Shown here one piece after another: positions 13,201-23,546 of a DNA stretch of 64,000 nt; position 1 is the first letter of the stretch, and every line of letters starts with the position of its first letter. The translations under genes were made by a program, and so were the position numbers. The DNA is from Megalobrama amblycephala (taxonomy: Eukaryota; Chordata; Actinopteri; Cypriniformes; Xenocyprididae). Under the pieces are notes generated by a model that saw only the letters and a program-made list of their open reading frames with translations, did no database searches and had not been told where the DNA came from. The DNA is taken from the NCBI RefSeq assembly GCF_018812025.1, contig NC_063054.1:37945396-38009395 (forward strand). The letters are read 5' to 3'.

Positions 13201-15188
13201 TTATCAGTAAATGGTCCAAGTGCACTGAAGGGGATCTTTGTGTGGTGTTAGACCCAAAGGTCAGAGGTCAAGAGCGTGAAAGTCTTCAGAAGAGCATGAA
13301 TACGCTTTTGTTTAAGAGTGTTTCTGACATGCACAGTCAGCAACATAAACAGGATACCAGGCGAAAATGGAGAACAGAAGTGCGTTTGAGCGTCTGATGG
13401 ATCCTATTAATCTGTGGAGTAAATTCTGTCTAAAGTTGCTTCGTTCTCCATCATCTGAGAGTCTGATCGTGTTTTCTGTGCATCAGCATGCTGTAACTCT
13501 TTCTAGTGTGAATATAGATCAGTGCTTCTCCACTGAGGGGACTCAAGATGACTTAAAATGATTTCAAACAAGCTAATATGTAAGCTGACATTCCCTCAAC
13601 AATTGCTATTTTATTTTCCGTTCCAAACCTGTTTTTCATCTGTTGAACACAAAAGAATATATGATGAAGAATGTTGGTAACCAAAGAGTTTTGTTTTCCA
13701 TCAACTTCCATTGTATGGTCGAAATATATCATTTAAGTCAAAACAGAACCAAACGGGGTTCTTGGAAAACCTCATATATATAAATTCATTTTTAAAAATA
13801 AGATTTTTAGACCTGGTAGTGTTATGGAATTCAATAAAATCTAAAAAAAATTTTTTTATAATGATCATTATTATTTACTTTTAGTTATGGCATGTTAAAT
13901 TGCTATTTGTGAGTTAAAATAATTTACAAAAACCCTTTATTTACAAATGACTAAAGTTGTGTAAATTCATCAATAATAAATAGTGCAAACCCTGATGAAC
14001 TTTCAATAACTCAAAATTATTAGTAGTATTTATTATATAGTAATTATTTTAGTATTTTTTTAATTAATTATTTATAATTATTTAATTGAATTAGTTTAAT
14101 AATTTATTTATTATTAATTTATTTGAATTCATTGAATTATTTATAATTGTTTTATTTAATCATTTTAATGTAGTGCTACTCCTTGTTTATGTAAATAAAA
14201 TTTTAATTTAATTATTAATAATTGTTTATTTGATTATTTTAATATAGTGCGACTCAGTTTGTAAATAAAAGTTTAATTTAATTATTTTTAAATATTTTAT
14301 TGAATTACTTTAATATACCCCTAGTCCTAGGTTATGTAAATAAAAATGTAATTTAATTATTTTTTAATTAATTTAATTATTTATAATTGTTTTTCATTAT
14401 TTTAATATAGTGCCAGTCCTAGTTTATGTAAATAAAACATCAATTTATTTGAATTAATTATTAATTATTTTATTTTAATATAGTGCCACTCATAGTTTAT
14501 GTAAATAAAAGTTTAATTTAATTATTTATAATTGTTTTTCTTTTTTTTAATATAGTGCCAGTCCTAGTTTATGTAAATAAAACATCAATTTATTTTAATT
14601 AATTAATTAATTAATTATTAATTATTTTATTTTAATATAGTGCCACTCATAGTTTATGTAAATAAAAGTTTAATTTAATTATTTATAAATATTTAATTTA
14701 ATTATTTTAATATAGTGCCACTCCTAGTTTATGTAAATAAGTTTAACTTATTTTATTTGAATTAATTTAATTATTTATAATTGTTTTATTTAATAATTTT
14801 AATATACTGTCATTCCTAGTTTATGTAAATAAAAATGTCTAAAAAATTGACCAACTTTGTCATTACAGCAGAAGTATCAGAAATCTTGTGGCGGGTCCTT
14901 GAAGTCAAACAGACAGAGAACTGCTGAGTTTTGAGATCTGAATGCAGTCATTTACATTAATATCAGTTTTCTCACCCGTCTGTGATGTTTCAGCGGCCGG
15001 CAGCACGTGGATGCGGCGTCAGCCAAAGGTGTCCTGGTAACGGCCTTCTGATGCCTGCGATTCGGGGTCTGTTTCTGGAGTCGAACCGCCGCCGTCAGAC
15101 ACAAGCCCTTGAGCTCCACGTAGACGTGAGCGCAGACGCACAGCAGAGACAGCAGGAGACTCACGCGCAGCAGGAAACACTTGTTCAT
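1798..15188 (-). CDS. mettl24: METTL24-type methyltransferase-like protein, 5' four exons (3' end off window)
   Basis: Four exons join in frame on the minus strand: 15188-14976 (71 codons, phase 0 end), 9632-9534 (33 codons), 8276-8143 (134 bp, phase 2 end) and 2023-1798 (226 bp, phase 0 end), about 223 codons. The protein starts with a hydrophobic signal-anchor. It continues with [47 protein letters not shown] and [11 protein letters not shown]. These are hallmarks of the Methyltransf_22-like family that includes METTL24; I recognise them from memory of the family. Biochemical activity of METTL24 is poorly defined, so only a putative SAM-dependent methyltransferase role in the secretory pathway is suggested. 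The family's final segment (continuing after FGHRQ) was not found between 1 and 1797, so it should lie left of the window. An ATG at 15218 would add ten basic residues. No stop or frameshift is seen. Exons 2-4 are secure, exon 1 less so. Confidence 0.85.
2032..3575 (+). mobile_element. L2-type LINE, 5'-truncated copy 1
   Basis: The copy begins inside the reverse transcriptase just upstream of its YADDTQLY catalytic motif (about 2070-2095). It keeps an open frame through 2909, with [32 protein letters not shown] and APKLWNNLP, the usual C-terminal part of L2/CR1-clade polymerases. The 3' UTR ends in the typical ...AATAAATTTGAC followed by repeated TTGAC units (about 3552-3575). Host retrotransposon relic; 5' truncation is normal for target-primed reverse transcription. 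The reading frame from 2163 to the stop at 2909 is undamaged. Confidence 0.9.
3580..5360. repeat. mettl24: AT-rich intron with TA and TG microsatellites
   Basis: Long (TA)n at about 3659-3734, shorter (TA)n at about 4023-4051 and 4145-4174, and (TG)n at about 4253-4277. The segment 3738-3980 has recurring TTCGATT/TCGATTC motifs. No gene seen. It belongs to the mettl24 intron between exons 3 and 4. Confidence 0.8.
5361..5650. other. GC-richer island of unknown nature
   Basis: A compositional island with several CpGs inside AT-rich intron. A minus-strand frame of 71 codons (5580-5365) is open but resembles nothing I know, and I see no good splice sites. It could be a relic exon or a regulatory segment. 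Confidence 0.3.
5700..6660. repeat. Degenerate long-period tandem repeat
   Basis: A unit of roughly 240 bp recurs about four times with drift. Markers are GAAATTA(A/G)GCCT(T)TGT, TTTATTGACAAAATTTCACTGGGAATCGG and AAAAAGTAAATGTG. AT-rich, no coding potential. Confidence 0.6.
6661..7687. other. mettl24: Intron DNA, no gene seen
   Basis: Mixed-composition intron with a short CA microsatellite (about 7048-7076) and a poly-T run near 7584-7602. Short open frames at 6943-7353 lack splice signals and resemble nothing known. Confidence 0.5.
7688..8120. mobile_element. Fold-back MITE
   Basis: Imperfect inverted arms (about 7733-7895 against 7985-8118) share AAAATGGACAAACCCAG, TTTTATTTAACT and AACCCAAAATAGGTTGGAAA. 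The centre is AT-rich and there is no coding sequence. The right end lies about 25 bp from the mettl24 exon 3 donor. Confidence 0.75.
8143..8276 (-). CDS. mettl24: mettl24 exon 3
   Basis: 134 bp with acceptor TTTGAAG and donor GTCAGT. It encodes [12 protein letters not shown], then [13 protein letters not shown] and FSLAERI..HCRVYSL, corresponding to the glycine-containing SAM-binding strand region of the family. It ends in phase 2; the split AG/G codon is completed by exon 4 to give R-L-G-V. A fold-back MITE begins about 25 bp beyond the donor. Confidence 0.87.
8390..9480. repeat. Tandemly duplicated MITE carrying an LTR end and tRNA-Pro 3' half
   Basis: The block starting CTGCCAAAGCAAATCCACTG recurs at about 8553, 8881 and 9245, giving two units of roughly 330-360 bp plus a partial. 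Each full unit holds AATAAATGTTATTCC, a U5-like stretch ending GTGACA, then TGGGGGCTCGTCCGGGAT. The last is the classic complement of a tRNA-Pro 3' end used as a retroelement primer site. The outer sequence (8390-8545) is the reverse complement of sequence at about 26340-26500, so the host unit is a dispersed MITE. Confidence 0.75.
9534..9632 (-). CDS. mettl24: mettl24 exon 2
   Basis: Exactly 33 codons between a pyrimidine-rich acceptor (TTTGTGTAG) and a GTACAG donor. It encodes WKIDLQPWA, an acidic helix, and [10 protein letters not shown], the entry to the methyltransferase-like domain. Both ends are phase 0 and fit the neighbouring exons. Confidence 0.85.
10360..11045. repeat. Minisatellite, about 61-bp unit, about 11 copies
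   Basis: The unit contains GATTTGGCAGCACTGTTATC, TTTACAAACTT, GTTAGATGCGATTAATC and GCGAATAATC. Copies differ by point changes and small indels and become more diverged toward the right end. Located in mettl24 intron 1. A short TA/CATA microsatellite precedes it (10318-10358). Confidence 0.85.
11050..12740. other. mettl24: Intron DNA, no gene seen
   Basis: AT-rich intron with recurring AAATAAAATAAAC/TTAACTGAAAT motifs (11700-12320), probably an old diverged repeat. Open frames at 11277-11674 have no recognisable product. Confidence 0.5.
12745..13130 (+). mobile_element. Cyprinid dispersed MITE, half copy
   Basis: Contains the block around GCTGAATTTTCAGCATCATT, CAGTGTCACATGATCCTTC and AAAGTTCAAAAGAAC, which also occurs in both orientations at 56163-56480 and 57918-58840. 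The terminal repeats seen on those copies are missing here. Confidence 0.75.
13131..14029. other. mettl24: Intron DNA, no gene seen
   Basis: No exon, RNA gene or clear transposon recognised. A segment at about 13440-13520 recurs in diverged form near 18510-18570 (CTCCATCATCTG..AGTCTGATC), so part of it is an unnamed dispersed repeat. Confidence 0.4.
14030..14860. repeat. AT-rich tandem repeat, about 95-130 bp unit
   Basis: The motif TTTAATATAGTGCCA(C/G)TCCTAG followed by TTTATGTAAATAAAA recurs about eight times, separated by variable TTTAATTTAATTATTTATAATTG spacers. Lies just inside the exon 1 donor of mettl24. Confidence 0.8.
14976..15188 (-). CDS. mettl24: mettl24 exon 1: signal-anchor segment
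   Basis: Reading starts [10 protein letters not shown] followed by an uninterrupted leucine-rich stretch to about residue 20, a typical type II signal-anchor or signal peptide, then a basic low-complexity stem. The exon ends in CGG before a GTGAGA donor, phase 0, which matches the phase of the next exon. An upstream in-frame ATG at 15218 is an equally possible start. The stem is poorly conserved in this family, so identification rests on the hydrophobic start, the donor and the phase agreement. Confidence 0.6.
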
Positions 15189-15699
15189 CCTCTTCCTGTA
15201 GGTACACTGCAGTCTCATCTAACGTCTCGCTCACTTTTCAGTCGTGTGCGTCTCCATCCGGACTCTGCTATACATTTTGTACTGTTAGATATTCATGCTC
15301 CTTGAGGTTCACTCACTATTGCATGTGAATTTTACTTGTGGTTTGTGATGCAGCTGCTGTCAGATCTAATACAGTCGACTGCTTCATCTTTTAACAAATG
15401 TTTGTTTGCAAACTCTTCATTACACTGGGACTCAGTCAAATGCTCCGAACAAACATATAATCCTCTGACGCGATCTGGGACAGCTTCAGTGATTATAAAA
15501 GAAGCGCTCTTTACTTGCATCCTGTGTAATTCAGTCACAATTTGAAAAAGTTTTTGTTTTTCATGAGACTTTTCCTACTTTTCCATATACAATAAGTGCT
15601 TCTCTACCCGCCATCTAGTGCTAATTTCATTTTTTTTTTTTTTTTTTTTTTTAAATTATGGATTTTTGTGTGAATGAAGTGAATGAAAACATCCTGCAA

Positions 15700-17000
15700 A
15701 GTTTTAAATCTGAAAGTGGACCGTATATAGTTATTGTCTCTCAAAAGTAAGAGTCGACTCTGAGTCAATTAAACGAGTCGTTTGTAAAACGAATCCCAAG
15801 CCGTTTCGTTGTGATGTCACAACAAAACATTAGCAATATTGCCCGCCCACTTATTGCATGTACAGACGGCAGGGAAAATTCTTTTTTTTTAACAATACCA
15901 CAGCAGTACAATCTTTTGTTGTGTTCCTGTCATTTTACTGACGACTGCTTCTCAAACCTCGGGGAGTTTAACGCAGAATTCACAAAACACTTGGTCTTAA
16001 AATATGGATCAATGCCCTGTTTATTTGGACCAGCTTGCTCGTCTAAATCTCATCCTGTAAATATGATTAATAATTGATGTTTATATTTTCTAGCGATCGT
16101 TCAAAATTCATAGTTTTGTGTGTTATGCTGCTAACCGGCTAACTCACATTTCTGTAGTTCTGCTCTTCAGATGTGGGTCCAATATTGTCTAAAAATGTGT
16201 CTATTAATGCAACTTGGAGTAACGATCAAGGATGGAGCACGACTTTTGTTTACAGAGTGTAATGCATGATCAGCTATTCACCTTTGTGCTCGGCTAACGT
16301 GGGAGTTTACAACTTACAAAACATATGTGTATTATTACAGTAGAGTAGAGCTCTATCTGTATTGTAATGGTATGTTAAGATGCTAGTCCACGCCAACTAA
16401 TGTTAGTTGAAGTATTCTCTCTGTAAACAGTAAACACTCATTCTAATGTCAAACTAAACTAATGATATAGTCATTTTTTACTTTGTTAATAGTTATGAAG
16501 AAAAAGTCTGGCCTAAATGTTTATCTTATGTTAGAAGTTTTCAGCTTTGCTTGGCAATCTGATGCACCTACATAAAACATAACAGTGACGCTGCTATCAC
16601 ATAGCAGAAACGTCCTACTCCAGTTGTGATTGCGAATCAGTTTCTGGTCGATCGACTGATTCAGACGTTTCATCGTCAGATTCGGGCTCCAATTGATACG
16701 GTAAAATCAATGCCATCTTTTATGTCTGTACTTTGTATACAATGTCTTGCAAATTGATAGCTGTTATCAGTTATGGCAATGGGTAGACCAATCACAAAGG
16801 ATTGGGCCATCTGACCAATCAGAGGCTCACAGAAAGGAGACTGATTCTTCATGCTTCTAACGAATCATTGAGAACTGAGGTGAAATTAAATGTATGTTAT
16901 GAGAAAACGAAAGTGTTTTTTGATGCATGCATGTAAACTTGTTGTAGGAGACTCCCAAAACAATATTAAAAAGGCATAATAAGGGCACTTTAAAAAAGCT
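15700..17000 (+). mobile_element. Dispersed element with THAP-like zinc-finger relic
   Basis: The open frame 15811-16077 contains CSCHFTDDCFSNLGEF, resembling the C-terminal part of a THAP domain (C-x2-H then F-x2-D-C-F). The right end (about 16625-16990) carries motifs such as GACCAATCAGAGGCTC and GGCATAATAAGGGCACTTT, typical of repeated non-autonomous elements in fish. No intact transposase. A related relic is seen at 63301-63900. Confidence 0.5.
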
Positions 17001-17914
17001 TTCTGTGTAGAAGTGTTAGTTTTTCTTCATCTTTAACCTTGTAGTTATCATCACATTAAAAATAACATTAAAAATGGATAATATTTAGAGGTTTTAAGTG
17101 CTGGAAAAAGTGTGAAAGTGTAAAAAGTCCTTGAACATTGCTTGAATTTCACTCTCAAACGTTTGCACAAACCCTGAAATTAATAATGTAAAAGCATTCA
17201 AGTATTTCTACCACAATACCACGTTACTACATTAAATCCATGGGGATTTGTGGGCTGGAGAGCCTTAACTTGTTCGTGGCACAGTGTTTCTCCTGGTTTC
17301 AGCACTATTTGATCTGATATCTGTGCTCTAAAGCAGAGGATTCTGCGCTGAATTTGCACTGTTATTAATTTTGCAGCCAATTCAAATGTGGGTGGGGCCT
17401 ATGGTAACAGTGGGCGGGCCTATGGTGACAGTGGGCAGGGCCTACGGCGCAATGATGTTGAACTTGCAGGATGTTTTAATGGTTCAAAGACCTCTTATAT
17501 GTCAAAAGACCAAGGCAAATTTAATTTCTCATATCATGACCCCTTTCACGTGTGATAGCGACAAAGAAACACGGAGTAAACTAAAAATGTCAACTTTTTG
17601 CATTAATTGTTGCATGATGTGAAGTCTGTGTTTATCAAATCTAGTCAAAACTGTCTTTAGTTTTCATAATGTGAATCTATTTTACACTGATTTATTTGAC
17701 AAAAAAATCATCTAATATTTGGATTCGATTCCATCAAGATCCAAATAAATAAAATTAGAATAAAGTACTTTTTGTACAGTTTTTCATTCTCTGGATTTAC
17801 AAAAACAGACATTAACACATGATTATTTCATACTTATAAAGAATTTCTGTTGAATTTCTTTTAAAAATTAAAATATTGTTCACCATTACTGTGATATGAA
17901 ACTATTAAAACTAA

Positions 17915-18138
17915 ATGGTAACATTTTACAGTAAGGTTTCATTAGTTAACACAGGTTAACTACAAGTTCTAAAGCATTTATTAATCTTATATAATGTTAA
18001 TTTCAACATTATTACAATCAAAAGTTGTATCTGTTAATATTATATTTATTAACTAACATTAATAAACGCTGTAAAAAGGTATTTCTCATTGTTAGTTAAT
18101 GCATTATAAACTAATGTGACCTTACTGTAAAGTATTTT
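17915..18138. mobile_element. Short TIR MITE
   Basis: The ends are inverted copies: ACATTTTACAGTAAGGTTTC at the left and ACCTTACTGTAAAGT at the right. Inner TTAGTTAACA/TTAGTTAATGC-type motifs are also shared. The related family member near 59900 starts AACACTTTACAATAAGGTCC. Confidence 0.75.
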
Positions 18139-18420
18139 GCTCGTAGCGCCCTCCTCTTTCAGCCCGTGCTGCCTGATCTTCTGCTCTTCATGTCTGAGCG
18201 TTTGCTTCATTCGCTTCTGTCTTTCTTCTCTGCATTCAGACACTCAGAAAGTCTTCGTATACGGAGTCCAGCGTTGGTAAACATCTTCTCACGCTGCTGC
18301 TGCGAGTGTTTGAGGCCAGGAGAAAACTGCAGTCGTCACTCGGAGGTCAGGAACTCCCTCTTTAGACCGCGCCTCTCTTCATAAACACACACACATGTTT
18401 CCAGAGCCTCTCTCCACCCG
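18139..18420. other. GC-richer segment, possible relic exon
   Basis: Non-repetitive, GC-richer segment upstream of mettl24. On the plus strand a strong acceptor (TCTTTCTTCTCTGCATTCAG) and a GTAAAC donor delimit a 37-bp candidate exon at about 18240-18276. On the minus strand a short frame is rich in K/E/R/Q (about 18243-18140). Neither is recognisable. Confidence 0.25.
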
Positions 18421-19744
18421 TATGCTCCTGGACAGCTGAAGCTCTGTAACTCTAGACAAAGACACACACTCTCTCCGCCCCTCAGCACAATCACAGAAAC
18501 ACACAGAAAGCGTTCTCCATCATCTGGCAGTCTGATCCTGTTTTCTTTGCATCAGCATGCTGTAACTTTCTAGGGAGCGAGTCAAGATGACTTAAAACAA
18601 GCTTTAAAATCAGCCAATAATCTGACTACATATTTCTTATTTTAATTTGTTCTTTGCAACTTTTTTGGAGGAAAAAAACAGCTTAATTTTATTCAGAGGC
18701 CCAAACTGAGCAAAAATATGCAATAATGCTGCAGATGCTGATATTTATATGGACAAAAAGTTATGAAATTCTGATGCTTGTAATGTAAATCAATAAGATC
18801 TTTATAACAGTATAGCACATAAAATGCAAGACTGACACCTGTTGGTGATTTTAGGAATCACATTTCAGGTAAAGTGCCACATATCCCAATCATATTTCAC
18901 CCCAAAATCAGAAGGAAAAACAGAAATCATATTAAGGCCTGTTTTACAACAATTTTATATATTTTTTTACATATTTTTATCTCTCTCTCTATATATATAT
19001 ATTTGTCTCAGGGCTTTCTGGTTTGCTTTACATCTCTCTAAATCTCTTTTTCTTTCAGAATGATGTCCTAATCTCTGACAAGACTTTGAAACTTGACAGA
19101 AATACAGGCTTCTTTGAAACCCAAATGAAGATGTTCATTAAGGCTACATGGAAAATGGATGGTTACACTAACAAGTTACAAAAAAAGACCCCAAAAAGCA
19201 CCATAAAAATATAATAACAGTAGTCCACATGAGTTTTGAGACTAAAAAGTCATTATCGACTGATAATAATCTTGTCGCTCTCAGATCTGTTATAATCTAT
19301 GGAAATGAAACGGCAATTGTGATTTATTTCTCACAATTGCAATTTTATTTAAAGTGATTTTTATATATATATGCATTTGCTGTGAGTGTGACTTTAAGAT
19401 GCACCAAAACAGAAACTCAAATACTCCACACCAGAAATCAATAGCAGTGTGTCGAAGTTTTGTGTCTAAAGTTTAGCATACTGTAGTTCAGTGTCATTCA
19501 AAGTGAATTCAGACCAGTGTGAAGAGTTCAGAGTCTTATATTTGCTATACACAACACAAGCGCTTATGCAGATTAGTCCAATAATTCTTCGTCTCCTAAA
19601 ATATAATCCATATCCACATTGAACGGGCTATGCACAAATGTTAATGTATTAATAGCTTTATTGTCAATGTGTGAACAGCTTGTAATGAAACTTTAAAAAC
19701 GAGACCCTCTTCGACTTCCTAGGTTGTCTATGAAAGCCTGTAGA

Positions 19745-20200
19745 CTGATTTAAAGGATTAGTTCACTTTCAAATTAAAATTTCCTGATAATTTACTCACC
19801 CCCATGTCATCCAAGATGTTCACGTCTTTCTTTCTTCAGTCGAAAAGAAATGAAGGTTTTTGATGAAAACATTCCAGGATTATTCTCCATATAGTGGACT
19901 TCAATGGCCTCCAAACGGTTGAAGGTCAAAATTACAGTTTACATGATCCCAGACGAGGAATAAGAGTCTTATCTAGAGAAACCATCGCTCATTTTCTAAA
20001 GAATAAATAAAAATTATGTAAGTTTTAACCATAAATGCTCATCTTGAACTAGCTCTCTTCTTCTTCTTCTTCTTCTTCTCTATTTGAATTCCAGCAGTGT
20101 AGACACTGCTAAGTGTATTACTGCCCTCCACAGGTCAAAGTTTGAACTAATTGTTATATACTTGCACTAGCATATTGAATATGACAATTTAGTTCAAACT
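19745..20200 (+). mobile_element. MITE of the 'AGTTCACTTTCAAATTAAA' family
   Basis: It starts TTAAAGGATTAGTTCAC and continues with TTTACTCACCCCCATGTCATCCAAGATGTTC, the conserved terminus also seen (in variants) at 26640-26715, 46885, 49800 and 50520. A (CTT)n run lies at about 20056-20078. Confidence 0.65.
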
Positions 20201-20211
20201 AAACTCACGGT

Positions 20212-20670
20212 CAGGTTGGCTGGTACCAAATACCTGTGAGTATCAAGGGGGGTACCTATCAGGCTTTGGTGGATTCTGGATGTAACCAAACCTCGATTCA
20301 GTTCAAATTCAGTTCAATTCAAAGCATAATGTTGAGGTGGCAGTTAACCCGCACCTCCGGCATTCGATAATTTTGGGAACCAATTGGCCCGCGTTCACTA
20401 AATTACTGGGGTGTTTATGTTCGGATGCCTCTTGGAAAAAAAAGACGCCGGATGGGGACGCGTGTGCAGGTGGGAGAAGCTGACCAGGGACCAATGAGTA
20501 CAGCTTCAGGGGAACAGAGCAAAGTCGGAAGACTTATTCTTTCGGAGTGCGATGACTTTCCCCTGGAGCAGTCTCAGGATGAGACGCTAAAACATGCTTT
20601 TGAAAAGGTCAGTGTCATCGATGGTCAGCCTCTCGCTTACTTATCCGTATTTTGTGATTATAAAAGATAG
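20212..20670 (+). mobile_element. Ty3/gypsy-type retrotransposon fragment (protease region)
   Basis: The plus strand encodes GGTYQALVDSGCNQTS, with the D-S-G active-site triad of retropepsin-type aspartic proteases (about 20272-20280). In a shifted frame it continues with LGTNWPAF, then an ORF at 20425-20670 typical of the linker before reverse transcriptase. Frames are broken between about 20290 and 20325. It is a decayed fragment without LTRs that I can see. Confidence 0.65.
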
Positions 20671-20999
20671 GAACTTTGTTCTTTTACTACAGAGTCAAAC
20701 AAAGAAAAGGGATTCACTTAAACTGTAGTCTCAAAATATACTTTATAATCAAACTCATAACAGTAATTTTAAGGCCTATCTCATTGACATGATGCCGGTG
20801 AATCGCAGAGCTAGCTCAAACATATCCACATATGATCAGATGATTTAACTGCTGTTTCTCACCGCTGTCATTTTTGTTGTGTTTATTTTGTTATTGAGAG
20901 GAAAGTGCATCACGCACATATTTACATACAGTATAGCCGTCGCTCTCAACAGCATGGACGGCATCGGATGTTCATTAATAGTATATATCGCTGCAAAAG

Positions 21000-21505
21000 T
21001 ATTTCCAACTTTTTTCTTCTAAGCAAAGAATTAAAAAATAACTTCGTCATGAGTATGTCAGGGTCTTGAATCACATCTCTTGTGCGTTACGTGTGCACGA
21101 TAATAATAACAGGGTTTCCGAATTCGACATAGAGCCCGTTTCATTTCTGTCTCTATTTTTCCTCCAGATTTGTCCTTACATCAGTTCAGATCAGCATATG
21201 CATATAAGGAGTTTCTGTTTGTCACAAAGTCCTTGTTTATTTAAAACTACTTTTGCTGATCTGAACCTATAGATTGAGCAAGATTGCACACATTGTGTTA
21301 TGCAAAAACTGATAGTGGAATGGCACAGCAAATGATAAACATGTTGAGTATTCTATATCTGCAATGACAATAAATGCATGCAGTTTAAATTTATAATTAA
21401 GATAATAAAGGCAGATAGACTAGTAATGCCAGCATCTTGGATTTGATTCCCAGGTAATGCAGGAACTTATGAAAAAAAGATGTACTGTGAATGCAACGCA
21501 AGTCA
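21000..21505. other. Non-coding, contains SINE fragment
   Basis: No gene seen. At about 21425-21470 a GGATTTGATTCCCAGG motif resembles the B-box region of the tRNA-derived SINE found complete at 29104. Confidence 0.4.
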
Positions 21506-21895
21506 CTTGACATTCTAAGTAATAATTTTGACTTTTTATATTATTTTGACGTAAAAAGTAAAAATTATGACGTAAGTCATAATTATGAGATAAAAGTCGA
21601 ACTTATTACATAAAAAGTCATAATTATGACATACTAAGGCATAATTGTGGCTTTTCATAATTATTACATAAGTTGAAATTAGGAAATAAAAAGTCCAAAT
21701 TATTATGACATACTAAGTCAGAGTTATGAGACTGAAAATTAAAAATCATGACAAAAAGTTGAAATTGACATACTAAGTCATAATTTTGATGTTTTCTGTC
21801 ATAATTATAACACAAGTAAAAATTATGACATAAGTCATAATTATGAGATAAAATTCAAACTTATTACATAAAAAGTCACAATTTTGATATACCAA

Positions 21896-22957
21896 AAGTC
21901 AAGTCAAGTCAAGTCAAATTTATTTATATAGCGCTTTTACAATTGGTAATTGTTTCAAAGCAGCTTTACATATTAGAAGCACAGAAAAAAAGGGAAGTGG
22001 TTAAAAATAAGCTGTACAAACAAGCGTGGTAATATGTAACATATACAAGACGGTGCTACATTAAGCCAATGTCGGCTGACTCCCAGGGGTGGAAAAAACC
22101 CCCTAGGAGAAAACCCAGCGTGGGAAAAAAGTCCTAGGAGGGAAAAAAACCCTTGGAAGATATATATAATATATGTAAATGGATATGGAGATCAAAATCT
22201 GAATTATACATTTTTATTATAGAGATTAAAAATAGATTATATATAAATATATGTAAGCGGATACGGGGATTAAAAATCTGAATTATAGATGCAGCCAGAA
22301 CTGGATCTGTAGGCCCATTATCTCCTGGGCTACGTTGTAGTCAGGTCCAGACACAGGTTCTCCATCTGATCTGGATACGGCCTGGATCCAGCACCCGGCA
22401 AACCTCGGGATAAGCAGAGAGACAGATATTAGCGTAGATGCCATTCTTATTCTGATGTACAGGTATATCTAGTGTTATAGGAAATGTTCTCGGTTCCGGC
22501 CGACCTAATTATTGCAGTGTAACAATCCTTTAACGGATTTGAAAAATGTCAATGTATTGATAATGTGTTATGTGTATGCAAGAGCAAAGAGATGTGTTTT
22601 TAGTCTAGATTTAAACTGACAGAGTGTGTCTGCTTCCCGAACAATGCTAGGAAGATTGTTCCAGAGTTTAGGTGCTAAATAGGAAAAGGATCTGCCGCCT
22701 TCAGTTGATTTTGATATTCTGGGTATTATCAGCTGGCCTGAATTCTGAGATCGCAATAAACGTGAAGGACTATAATGCATTAAGAGCTCACTTAGGTACT
22801 GGGGAGCTAAACCATTTAGAGCTTTATAAGTAAGTAGCAAGATTTTAAAATCTATACGATGTTTAATAGGGAGCCAATGTAATGTTGACAGAACTGGGCT
22901 AATATGGTCATACTTTCTGGTTCTAGTAAGAACTCTAGCTGCCGCATTTTGGACCAA
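21896..22957 (-). mobile_element. L2-type LINE, 5'-truncated copy 2
   Basis: Reverse-strand copy of the same family as the element at 2032-3575, more strongly 5'-truncated, starting within the [12 protein letters not shown] motif. An open frame covers 22957-22568 and the 3' end carries (GTCAA)n at 21896-21915. The short sequence CCAAAAGTC occurs at both edges, compatible with a target-site duplication inside the surrounding AAAGTCATAATT-type array. Confidence 0.9.
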
Positions 22958-23299
22958 AAGTCACAATTTTGATATACATCATTTTGATATATATTAAGTA
23001 ATAATTGTTTCTTTTTTATCATAATTATGATATATGCCTAAGTTAGGATATAAAAAGTCAAAATCATAACATAAAAAGTTGAAATTGACATATTAAGTCA
23101 TAATTTGATTTTGACATAACGAGTAAAGAATTATGACATAAGTCATAATTATGAGATTAAAGTCGAACTTATTACATAAAAAGTCATAATTATGACATAC
23201 TTAGTCATAATTGTGGCCCTTTGGATAAGATGTGTCATTAATCAGCTCAGTTCTTCTCCAATCCTGTCAGTGCAGTTAAATCAATAATATTACTGAAAC

Positions 23300-23494
23300 C
23301 TCAACTAAGCAAACCAATGGCGAGCCCAATGTTTATTAGCAAACTATGTCTGTTTGTTCTATTAGCCTCTTTGAGAAATCAATGTCAAACTTGGCTCTGT
23401 CAGCCTATGAATGAACTTTGGAGTAAGAAAACACATGAGATTGTTTTACTATAAATGTGCTGAAAACTGAGAGGAAAACAGTTCTGAAGCCATC
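23300..23494 (+). promoter_or_regulatory. apob: Candidate apob promoter region
   Basis: Unique sequence directly upstream of the apob start. It contains AACCAATGG (CCAAT box-like, about 23309), TGTTTATTAG (forkhead-like, about 23330) and TGAACTTTG at 23412-23420, whose complement CAAAGTTCA resembles an HNF4 half-site arrangement. apoB genes are HNF4 and FOXA targets in liver and intestine, but these sites are motif matches only. No clear TATA box. Confidence 0.35.
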
Positions 23495-23546
23495 ATGGCC
23501 GACAATAAGCTCCAGCTTCTGATGCTTTTGATCGTCGCTGTGTCCG
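23495..23546 (+). CDS. apob: apob exon 1: signal peptide
   Basis: Encodes [17 protein letters not shown] and one base of the next codon, a classic signal peptide. Donor GTAAGT. Cleavage probably falls near the SG-DAQ junction encoded across exons 1 and 2. Exon 2 is only 30 bp. Confidence 0.9.
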
